Below, in pieces: positions 55,474 to 64,000 of a stretch of DNA of 64,000 bases. Below the pieces are notes generated by a model, which saw only the letters and a list, made by a program, of their open reading frames with translations, ran no database searches and had not been told where the DNA came from. Every line of letters begins with the position of its first letter. The stretch's first letter is position 1. The position numbers and the translations under genes were made by a program. The stretch spans positions 48,281,346-48,345,345 of the forward strand of contig NC_087064.1 in the NCBI RefSeq assembly GCF_963678635.1. The letters run 5' to 3'. Origin of the DNA: Symsagittifera roscoffensis. Taxonomy: Eukaryota; Xenacoelomorpha; Acoela; Convolutidae.

Positions 55474-55701
55474 TGAAGTATTCACAGATTTAAAAAAAAA
55501 CTTTGTAGATCAGAACCAAATTATGTTTATGAAACTTCCTAATCAATCAATTTTTTTTGAATTTTTCTAACATGACTAAGATATAAAATTTGATACATTA
55601 GGGAGATAAATGAGATTTTTTGTCGGTTTTATATTGTTTTTCGATACTCATTTCAAATTTTGAGATTTCGATCAAAGTTTTTTCGATATGTTCCATTTCT
55701 A

Positions 55702-55989
55702 ACCAGTGAAAAAAGAAATTACCAAAATATACGTTTTTATCACTTTCTTTTGATATATTTTAACATAAAAAACCGGAAGTCTTTGAAATTTGGATGACCG
55801 ATTAAAAGATATTCTGACAAACCAAGATTTTGTATTTAAATCAAATTCAAAACAATAATCGAAATGATGTTCTTTATCTCCAATTTTTGTTTCATAGACT
55901 CTTCCATTGTTTTGTCTTTTTTTACTGATAGACCACTGAATCTGACTTGAATCTTCTAGATAAAAACATTGTTGGTAAATTTGGCAGTA
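55702..55989 (-). CDS. Locus copy B: open segment Z
   Basis: The same 96-codon open frame as 52568-52855, between the same flanking stops, with at most a few substitutions. Keeping the frame open in both young copies is not strong evidence for selection, because the copies are so recent. Confidence 0.4.
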
Positions 55990-56406
55990 CTATTCTTTTC
56001 TGAAATCTCCTCTCCATCTTTTTAACGAAACTATTGAACTTTCTGTGTTTCTATACAAGTTAAAACTAACAGAATCTCCATCAACGTCATCTGTCCATTA
56101 CTCGTTTATTTTCTTGTAGTAGTTCAACCTTAAAATCTGAAAAGTGTCCATTTCAGACATTAAAAACGCTTTTGATATAAACTTTTTTCTTTTTGAAATA
56201 AGCAAAGACACTTGAAAAAACTCGAATAGTTGTACCAGTTTTAATTTATTTTGTAATAACAACCACCATAAAAATTTATTTCGTTAATTAGAGTCTAATT
56301 AGTTTTAAGGAAAATCATGTGGCCATTCAAAACATCAAATTATGGCAAAAAAACGAAAACAACTAATCAAATTCAGAAAATCGATAAATAATGATAATGT
56401 TTTCAC

Positions 56407-57027
56407 TCAATTATACATTCTGGTTTTTAATTTTGTTAAAACGAGACAAAGTTTACCTAAATTTTGACGAAAGCAATAATTTAAAAAATTTATCTGTAAT
56501 TTCTTAAGCAAATACTGGAAAAGAATTTGGTAATTGGTTACAAAGCAATACTGAGATTTACAGTTATCAATTAACATAAAGTCTCCCAAAATTTGGGACA
56601 GTTCTTTGAATTTGTTCAAAGTATAGTTGACGTAGGCAACTTCTTTCATTGCTTCATTTTCTTTTGCAGTGAAGGGTCGAATCTGAATGTAGGGAGACTT
56701 TTTCACACTGTATTTCTTGATTGTGACACACACCCTCCTCGTATTGCATGTTGCTTTTTCATATACTCTATTCCAGATGTCGAACTCCTGATCCACAGTT
56801 GATTCTTTGACAGACTTGGTTTCATATATAGGTACGAGTCCGAGGTTTTCAGCATCGTGAATAACAGTATTCCGGATAGCCGATAAAGCTTTTCTTTCTT
56901 TTTCACTAAGATAGACGTGTTGAGACTTTTCAAATTGTCCCAATTCATTTATTTTTAATTGTTGAAAGCACGGTTCCAAGTATAATTTCCCCCTAGTAGG
57001 ATCTTTGGAACCAAACCAATCTCCCAA
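56407..57027 (-). CDS. Locus copy B: open segment Y, 5' frameshift
   Basis: A 206-codon frame equivalent to Y of copy A from DWFGS onward. A 2-bp insertion near 57047 (AAAAAACGC where copy A has AAAATGC) puts the first part out of frame. In the shared part I see four differences: three change the protein (Tyr/Cys in the EKAT..NTRR block, Cys/Tyr after IKK, Val/Ile before DNCK) and one is silent. This is the first Y copy inside the left arm of the large palindrome. Confidence 0.45.
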   Translation of the reverse strand: MGDWFGSKDPTRGKLYLEPCFQQLKINELGQFEKSQHVYLSEKERKALSAIRNTVIHDAENLGLVPIYETKSVKESTVDQEFDIWNRVYEKATCNTRRVCVTIKKYSVKKSPYIQIRPFTAKENEAMKEVAYVNYTLNKFKELSQILGDFMLIDNCKSQYCFVTNYQILFQYLLKKLQINFLNYCFRQNLGKLCLVLTKLKTRMYN

Positions 57028-57059
57028 TTCTTTTTTGATTTTTTGAAAAAACGCAATTT

Positions 57060-58285
57060 AGTTGGGATTATCAATTTTTCTTGAGTACTTTTTTGAAGAG
57101 CAAATTGATCAGATGAGGAGAAATGGGAGAAACGATTTTGAGATTAAACGAAAATGGAAGTAAGAAGAATGAGTCCTATGGAAGTAGTACCAAATATGGA
57201 AGGTGTTGCATGAAGTTTCCCTATATGGAAATTGCGTAGGCATTACCACAAATAAATAAATCCACAAGTTTCTTCAAAAACCATTCTTCTCAGACAAAAT
57301 AAAACAGATTTTTTTGACAGAAATTAAAAAGTTCAAAACACAAAATATGAATCTGATTTGTTCAAATAGCTGATGGTTTTATTGATGGTTATGTTTCTCT
57401 AAAAAATGAGCGTGTCAATTTTTCTAATAATTTTTGAATGTTTATTTGTATAAATCTTGTCAAAGATAATTGTATTTCATCTAAAACGCTTTTCAACGAA
57501 CAAGTTTATGTTACTTTTTTTCAAGATGCAAAAATTGTAAAGATTTTTTAACAAGAATGGAAAAATTTTTGAGAAAAAAGTTTGCATGATGCAACTTTTT
57601 TGAAGATTTTTGACAAAAAATATGCGAAAACCAAACCTATTTGTTCTTATGCAAATGCAAAAATGCAAATTTTTATTGTAAAAATCTTGATATATCATTG
57701 CCAAAAAGTTTCATCATTTTTGATTTTGAGTGCTATTTCCTAACTTAATACATTGTTTTTCTGATTTTTTTGATCAACATACATGCAAAAAACAGATTTC
57801 AATATAATCAAATTTAAAAGCAAGAAATTCAATTACTTTAATTATTAACAATGCAACAAAAAATTGTACAATAAGTTTTTAAAAAGCGAAAACAATTTAT
57901 GAGAATTTTCTTAATTTGCAAGTTTTTCTTTGATTTTTTGGAAAGTATGCAAAAAATGTAAGAAAAACACTGCAAGTTGCAGAAGCATGTAATGATGTTT
58001 TCATCATGTATGCAAAAATTGTGATGTTTTTTATCAAGTCTCCAAAAAACGACCTTAAATTTTTTAGAAGAGGAAAATGTTTTATTTTTTTTTTACCATC
58101 TTGCAAAAATTTTGTGAAGTGCAAAAATAAGTATTACAAAATTTTCCATAATGTCTTAACTTATCTCTTTGTTCCTATCTCTTTAAAATGAAAAAATTAG
58201 ATCCAAAAAAACTTTAGAGAATAACGAAACTATTTTCAAATCAAAGAGCTGTCTAGCAGCTGAGTTCTCAAAATTTTGCAAATTC
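57060..58285. other. Left-arm spacer between X and Y
   Basis: AT-rich sequence full of TGCAAAAATTG, TTTTTGCAT and related motifs. It mirrors 59900-60700 of the right arm. Minus frames 57477-57704 and 57897-58124 have plus-strand counterparts at 60408-60662 and 60132-60377. They are lysine- and phenylalanine-rich with no recognisable domain, and look like by-products of the A-rich spacer. Confidence 0.6.
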
Positions 58286-58720
58286 TCAATGGATTGCAAA
58301 ACTAGTCTTGCCTCCATCACGGTGGTTGTCCTGGTGGTTCGCTGACTGGATTTTTTGGTTCAGAGAACCGCTCACCCTCTTCGATAGTAATTGGGTTCTC
58401 CACAGATCCCTCTTCCTCCCAAGGAAAAAGGAAATCGTCGACTGGTTGTGCCATATATCTAGAGTCAGGAATCCCACATGCTCAGACACTTCCTCCATCA
58501 ATTGCATGGTTCCAATTTGGTTCTCTGTGATGGGAACTTGCGTCATATGATGTTCGTTGAATTCTCATCGCTTCACCTCCACCATGTGCCAGACTTGGAT
58601 TGGGATGTCCATTCGTGCCTGAAAAGCTCCAGACACTGTTTCTCGCACTTGGATTTGTACTAGATCAGGCGAAAGTTCTACCGAGAACATAAGGTTGCTG
58701 TTTTGCACTGAGAAGATAAT
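58286..58720 (-). pseudogene. Locus, left arm: segment X, broken
   Basis: The minus-strand mirror of X. The initiating ATG of the right arm is ATT here (58718-58720). The reading frame is otherwise open through LSPDLVQIQVRETVSGAF and MDIPIQVWHMVEV to an in-frame TGA, where the right arm has RRDFN. It then continues FNEHHMTQVPITENQIGTM to ESEHVG-like sequence and a frameshift. It ends in NFENSAARQLFDLK near 58240. So this copy keeps the 5' coding sense that the right arm lost, while losing the start and the middle. Confidence 0.5.
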
Positions 58721-58951
58721 TTTGAGCAGTGAGATGAGTAAAAGATACAGAGTATAAAGATCGATTGATTTACAGTTAAGAAGGAAGTAGTTGACGATAT
58801 TAAGTTGAAGTTAAAAAGTTTAGAGCTGAGAGAGGAGGTAGTTGATAAAAAATATTTCGAAAATAAAATGTTTTTTAGTTTCGAGAAATGGGTACCTTCA
58901 ACTTGAATGTGTGGGTATAACCAATCAGAATTGTTTTTCCTTATTTGATTT

Positions 58952-59140
58952 GTAGTCGTGTCCAATCATATTTCAGCTTCCTTTTATGGAATTATTGTAT
59001 AAAAGTCGTGTCCAATGATTTTGTGATTGGGAACGACAATGTGTAAAAAGTATCCAAAATGTAACTATGTTTCCAATTGGACACGACTTTCATACAATAA
59101 ATCCATAAAAGGAAGCTGAAATCTGATTGGACACGACTAC
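58952..59140. mobile_element. Palindromic MITE at the centre of the large inverted repeat
   Basis: A 189-bp element with inverted ends GTAGTCGTGTCCAATCATAT and its near-exact inverse, and a second inner pair GTCGTGTCCAAT/ATTGGACACGAC. It has a loop of about 55 bp (about 59016-59070). The sequence outside its ends is itself an inverted repeat and continues without a break, so I see no separate target-site duplication. A partial relative lies at 54398-54541. Confidence 0.75.
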
Positions 59141-59361
59141 AATCGAAACAAGGAAATATCAATTCTGAATGGTTATACCCACTTATTCGAGTTGAAGGTA
59201 CCCATTTCTCGATTTTATTTTCAACTTAACTACCATAAACTCCCTCCTCTCTCAGCTCTTAACACTTTAACTTCAACTTAACTTTCGTCAACTACTTCCC
59301 TCTCAACTGTAAATCAATCGATCTTTATAATCTGTATCTTTTACTCAATTCATTGCTCAAA

Positions 59362-59894
59362 ATGATCTTCTCAGTGCAAAGCAGCAACCTTATGTTCCCG
59401 ATAAGTTTTCGCCTGATCTGGTACAAATCTAAGTGCGAGAAACAGTCTCTGGAGCTTTTCTAGCACGAATGGACATCGCAATCCAAGTCTGGCACATGGT
59501 GGAGGTGATGCGAAGAGATTTCAACGAACATCATATGACGCAAGTTCCCATCACAGAGAACCAACTTGGAACCATGCAAATGATGGAGGAAGAGTCTGAG
59601 CATGTGGGAATGAACTACCCCGAGGATCCTGACTCTAGATATGTGGCACAACCATTCAACGATTTCCTCTTTCCTTGGGAGGAAGAAGAGTCTCTGGAGA
59701 ATCCAATTACTATCGAAGAGGGTGAGGGGTTCTCTGAACCAAGAACTCCAGTCAGCGAACCACCAGTACAACCACCAACGATGGATGCAAGACCAGTTTT
59801 GCGCTCCATTGAGAACTTAAAAAACTTTGAGAACTCAGCTGCTCGACAGCTCTTTGATTTAAAAATAATTTGGTTATTATCTTGTGTTTTGTAA
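59362..59894 (+). CDS. Locus, right arm: segment X, with a 5' frameshift
   Basis: An ATG at 59362 opens the coding sense MIFSVQSSNLMF. A one-base deletion near 59400 then shifts the frame. From 59433 the main frame is open for 153 codons, through MDIAIQVWHMVEVMRRDFNE, TQVPITENQLGTMQMMEEES, a strongly acidic segment FPWEEEESLENP and IEEGEGFSEP, a proline-rich VSEPPVQPP, and NFENSAARQLFDLK near the end. The acidic and proline-rich middle suggests an unstructured regulatory region, for example a transactivation-like segment, but this is inference from composition. X points away from the palindrome centre and would be the first exon, with Y downstream (63.1 kb). Unrecognised. Confidence 0.5.
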
Positions 59895-60149
59895 TTTTAT
59901 TTTTTTTGCATCTAGTATTTTTATTTTAAAAAAATAGGAACAAAGAGATAAGTTAGGAGATTATGGAAAAATTTGTAATACACATTTTTGCAGAAGTCAT
60001 ATAAGTTTTGCACTTTGCAAAACACAAAATGTTTGCAAGATGGTACAAAAAATTAAAACAATTTCCTCTTCTAAAATTTTTTAGATCGTTTTTTACAGAC
60101 TTGATAAAAAAACTTTACAATTTTTGCATACATGATGAAAAAATCACAA
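59895..60149 (+). other. Right-arm spacer start
   Basis: A short AT-rich spacer mirroring 57950-58280. No gene. Confidence 0.5.
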
Positions 60150-62645
60150 CATTCTTATGCAACTTGCAGTGTTTTTCTTAAAATTTTTTGCATACTTTTC
60201 AAAAAATCAAAAAAAAACATGCAAATTAAGAAAAGTTTCATTCAAAGTTTCATGTTTTCGCTTTTTAAAAATTCATTTTCTTGCACTGTCAATAATTTAA
60301 AAAAAATGAATTTCTTGCTTTTAATTTTGATCGTCATGAAATCTATTTGTTGCATGTATGTTGATCAAAAAAATTAGAAGAACAAGGTATTAAAATAGGA
60401 AATAGCATTGAAAATAAAAATGTTGAAGCTTTTTGGCAATGATTTAACAAGTTTTTTTTACAATAAGAGTTTGCATTTTTGCATTTGCATAAGAAACAAT
60501 AAGTTTGGTTTTTGCATATGTTTTGTAAAAAAATTTAAAAAAAATTGCATCATGCAAAATTTTTTCTCAAAAATTTTAGCCTACTTGTTAAAAAATTATT
60601 ACAATTTTTGCATCTTGAAAGAAAGTAACATAAATTTGTTCGTTGAAAAGCGTTTAAGATGAAATATAATTATCTTTGACAAGATTTTTATGAAGACACA
60701 TTCAAAAATTTATAGAAAAATTGACACGCTCATTGTTTACAGAACCATAGCATCAATAAAACCATCAATTATTTTGAACAAATCAGATTCAGTTTTTGTG
60801 TTTTGAACTTTTCAAATTCTGTCTAAAAAAGATGAGCGCAGAGTTTGCGTAGATGCAAGTTTTTTTATTAGAACTTAGATAATGTTTTTTGAACTTTTAC
60901 CAAACGAATCGTTTCTTTGATACGCTTGGTGTTTTTCATAGCTCCTTTCCATCGATGGTGATGCTGAACACTGCAAATAGGCTTATTAAATGTTTCCCCT
61001 TATGACACTTGCAGTGTTTTTCCTAACATTTTTTGCATATTTTTCAAAAAATCGCAGAAAAACATGCAAAGTCAGAAAATTTTCATTAAATGTTTTCGCT
61101 TTTTAAAAACGCATTGTACAAAGTTTTCTAGCACTGTTAATAATTAAAGTAAATAAGTTTATTGCTTTTAAATTTGATCATATTGAAATCTATTTGTTGC
61201 ATGTATTATGATCAAAAAAATCAGAAAAACAATGTATTAAAATAGGAAATAGCACTGGAAAAAAAAATATTGAAATTTTTTGGCAATGATTCAACAAGTT
61301 TACAACAAAAATTTGCGTTTTTGAATTTGCATATGTTTTGTAAAAAAATTATGAAAAAAATTGCATCATGCAAAATTTTTTCTCAAAAATTTTAGCATAC
61401 TTGTTAAAAAATTATTACAATTTTTGCATCTTGAAAGAAAGTAACATAAATTTGTTCGTTGAAAAGCGTTTAATGTGAAATATAATTATCTTTGACAAGA
61501 ATTTTACGAAGACACATTCAAAAATTAATAGAAAGTTTGACACACTCATTATTTACAGAACCATAACATCAAGAAAACTATCAAATATTTTGAACAAGAC
61601 AGATTCAGTTTTGTGTTTTGAATTTTCAAATTCTGTCTAAAAAAACTGAGCGCAGAGTTAGCGTATATGCAAGTTTTTTGATTAGAACTTAGATAATGTT
61701 TTTTGAACTTTTACGAACGAATCGTTTCTTTGATACGCTTGGTGTTTTTCATAGCTGCTTTCCATCGATGATGATGCTGAACACTGCAAATAAGCTTGTT
61801 GAATACTTCCCCTTATGCAACTTGCAGTGTTTTTCCTATCATGTTTTGCATACTTTTCAAAAATTCAAAGAAAAACATGCAAATTAAGAAAATTTTCATT
61901 AATTGTTTTCGCTTTTTAAAAACTCATTGTACAAAGTTTTCTTGCACGTTTAATGTTTAAAGTAAATGAATTTCTTGCTTTTAAATTTGATCATAATGGA
62001 ATCTATTTGTTGCATGTATGTTGGTCAAACAAATCAGAAAAACAATGAAATAAAATAGGAAATTGCACTGAAAATAAAAACGTTGAAACTTTTTGGCAAT
62101 GATTTAACAAGTTTTTTACAATAAAAGTTTGCATTTTTGCATATGCATAAGAAACAATAAGTTTGGTTTTTGCATATGTTTTGTAAAAAATTATGAAAAA
62201 AGTTGCATCATTCAAAACTTCTTCATCAAAAAGTTTAGCATACTTGTTAAAAAATCATTACAATTTTTGCATCTTGAAAGAAAGTAACATAAATTTGTTC
62301 GTTGAAAAGCGTTTAAGATGAAATATAATTATCTTTGACAAGATTTTTACGAAGAAACATTCAAAAATTAATAGACAAATTGACACGCTCATTATTAAGA
62401 GAACCATAACAACAATAAAACCATCAATTAATTTGAACAAGTCAGATTCAGTTTTTGTGTTTTGAACTTTTCAAATTCTGTCTAAAAAAGCTGAGCGCAG
62501 AGTTTGCTTAGATGCAAGTTTTTTGAATAGAACTTAGATAATGTTTTTGAACTTTTACGAACGAATCGTTTCTTTGATACGCTTGGTGTTTTTTGTAGCT
62601 CCTTTCCATCGATGATGATGCTGAACACTGAAAATAAGCTTGTTG
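60150..62645 (+). repeat. Three tandem copies of an 0.81-0.85 kb spacer unit
   Basis: Units start near ACTTGCAGTGTTTTTC at about 60163, 61009 and 61818. Each contains CATCTTGAAAGAAAGTAACA (60610, 61428, 62270). Each contains GAATCGTTTCTTTGATACGC (about 60906, 61718, 62565). The left arm has only one copy of the equivalent spacer, so the triplication happened after or outside palindrome formation. Small frames within (60132-60377, 60408-60662, 62482-62715) have no recognisable domain. Confidence 0.8.
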
Positions 62646-63079
62646 AATACTTCCCCAATTGATGTGATAACACTTGAATAGAATCAGTGTTTGTACAAAG
62701 TGTAAAGACAATCAATTTCTTGATATTTGTTTTGATATTTTTCTAATCTCAGAAGAATCTGGCTAAGCGACGTTCCTATTAAAATTAAATGAAAATTGCA
62801 ATTTTCCAAAGAACAGAAAGAATCGTGAGTAGACTCGCCATAATCTTGGGTCACAATGTTTTTTTTCGTAAAACTCGTTGAAAACAGAAAACAAGGATTT
62901 ATGATTCTAATCTGCATAAAATCTGGGAAGAGCTTGTTACATAGCAGCTGTCATTGAGAAGAATGTTTTTTGCAGAAACTGGTGGATTTATGTAGTAGTA
63001 ACGACTTCTGACAAAACATTCCATATTTGGTACTTTTTCCATATGACTCAATCTGCTTTCTTCATTTTTTCATTTAATC
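62646..63079. other. No recognisable gene
   Basis: AT-rich spacer before segment Y of the right arm. CATATTTGGTAC and CTCATCTGATCA landmarks near 63020-63110 mirror the region upstream of Y in copies A and B. Confidence 0.5.
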
Positions 63080-63930
63080 TCAAAATCATCTCTCCCACTT
63101 CTCCTCATCTGATCAGTTTGCACTTCATAAGTGTACTCAAGAAAAATTGATAGTCCCAACTACATTGAATTTTCAAAAAATCAAAAAATATTTGGGAGAT
63201 TTGTTTGATTCCAAAGATCCTACAAGGGGAAGTTATACTTGGAACCGCGCTTTCAACTATTAAAAAAAAATCATTTGGGACAATTTGAAAACTCTCAACA
63301 GGTCTATCTTAGTAAAAAAAGAAGGAGAAGCAATATTGGCAATCCGGAATACTGTCATTTACGATGTTGAAAACCTTGGGCTCAAAGGTTTATATTAAGC
63401 CAAATCTGGCAAAGAATCAACTATGGATCAGGAGCTCGACATCTGTAATAGAGTATATGAAATAGCAACATACAACATGAGGAGGGTGTGTGTCACAATC
63501 ACGAAGTAGAGTGTGAACAAGCCTCCCTACATTCAGATTTGACTCTTCACAGCAAAAAAAAACACGTTCAAAGAAATGCCCCAAATTTTGGAAGACTTTA
63601 GGTTTGTTGATAAGTGTAAACCTCAGTAATGTTTTGTGATGTTTTGCATGTTTGGTAATTGAAATATTTTTGGTTCAAAGCTATTTTTCCTCACAGAAGT
63701 GTATATTTAGAGCTATAATATTTGAGGAAAAGTCAGACAAAACATACAATTTAATCAAAATTGACATAAAACACTAACCAATTATCAAATGATTTTCCAG
63801 TATTTGCTAAAGAATTTACAGATAATTTTTTTTAGTTACTGCTTTTTCAAAATTAGGTAAATTTTGTCTCATTTTAACAAAATTACAAACAAGAATGTAT
63901 ATTTAGTTGATAACATTATCATTATTTATC
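63080..63930 (+). pseudogene. Locus, right arm: segment Y, broken
   Basis: The plus-strand mirror of Y, clearly older than copies A and B. It starts open (SQNHLSHFSSSDQFAL, then LIVPTTLNFQKIKK and SKDPTRG), then frameshifts and stops accumulate. Later fragments match VCHN/RRVCVTI and PYIQI-like blocks. Near 63655-63780 about 125 bp is inserted relative to the other copies, beginning GTAATT and ending near ACTAACC, with TTTTCCAG just after. This is either an insertion or an intron-like segment that copies A and B lack. The tail mirrors the 3' flank of copy B up to the window end. Confidence 0.6.
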
Positions 63931-64000
63931 GATTCTCTGAATTTCATTGGTTGCTTTCATTTTTTTTGCCTTAATTTGAGGTTTTAATCGGCTACATGAA

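Larger units (their letters stand above)
56310..64000. repeat. Large inverted repeat (palindrome) centred near 59.05 kb
   Basis: The left arm (about 56310-59010, inwards) matches the right arm (about 59070 to the window end, outwards) in reverse orientation. Landmarks paired on both sides are the MITE arms, the upstream region of X, segment X, an A-rich TGCAAAAATTG-laden spacer, and segment Y with its downstream TTATCATTATTTATCGAT. The right arm is longer because one part is triplicated (60150-62645). The arms are diverged by many substitutions and indels, so the palindrome is not a recent assembly artefact of identical sequence. The right arm has no visible end within the window. Confidence 0.85.

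Noticed and set aside
53459-56948. Frames overlapping segment Y in other registers (53459-53668, 53569-53814, 56593-56802, 56703-56948)
   Set aside because: They overlap the longer open Y frame and have no independent support.

Overview
The window is AT-rich eukaryotic nuclear DNA, most likely from an invertebrate animal; the species cannot be named from the sequence. The evidence is the mix of element types: a Maverick/Polinton remnant, Helentron-type rolling-circle elements, non-LTR retrotransposon fossils, tRNA-like SINE pieces, foldback and palindromic MITEs, GT-AG style intron boundaries, and a 200-N scaffold gap. There are no rRNA genes, CRISPR arrays or bacterial-style operons. No complete conserved host gene was recognised. 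The window is repeat-rich and most coding traces are broken.

Layout. 1-8.5 kb: a decayed Maverick/Polinton on the minus strand, with a packaging-ATPase remnant, a possible minor-capsid trace and a long family-B DNA polymerase fossil. 8.5-20.1 kb: about nine copies of one short non-autonomous Helentron-like family (hairpin at each end, 3' terminus ...CAGTCTTG next to TT), some nested or head to head. Among them lie an N gap, a foldback element carrying a GC-rich three-stem structure, and a 386-bp MITE flanked by TA. 20-29 kb: mostly anonymous, with a tRNA-like SINE candidate, a LINE reverse-transcriptase fossil and a C-rich coding-like patch. 29.2-30.9 kb: a GC-rich inverted minisatellite island bounded by a perfect 19-bp inverted repeat.

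31-50.2 kb: a nested amplification. A 3-kb module ending in a divergent Helentron-type 3' end is present four times. A 6-kb unit (this module plus a decayed gene fragment, a tRNA-like piece and a LINE reverse-transcriptase tail) is repeated head to tail twice, followed by about 100 bp of a third copy. The junctions fall at or within a few bases of the rolling-circle 3' terminus.

51.4-64 kb: copies of an unrecognised gene-like locus. On the minus strand the coding pieces run X, Y, Z, a Cys/His zinc-finger-like piece, then a last exon. Y, Z, the zinc-finger piece and the last exon are duplicated in tandem (51.4-54.5 and 54.5-57.5 kb). The locus then mirrors itself as a large inverted repeat (about 56.3-64+ kb) centred on a palindromic MITE near 59.05 kb. 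X and Y point away from the centre in both arms. This part and the 6-kb tandem array are the strongest candidates for something undescribed.
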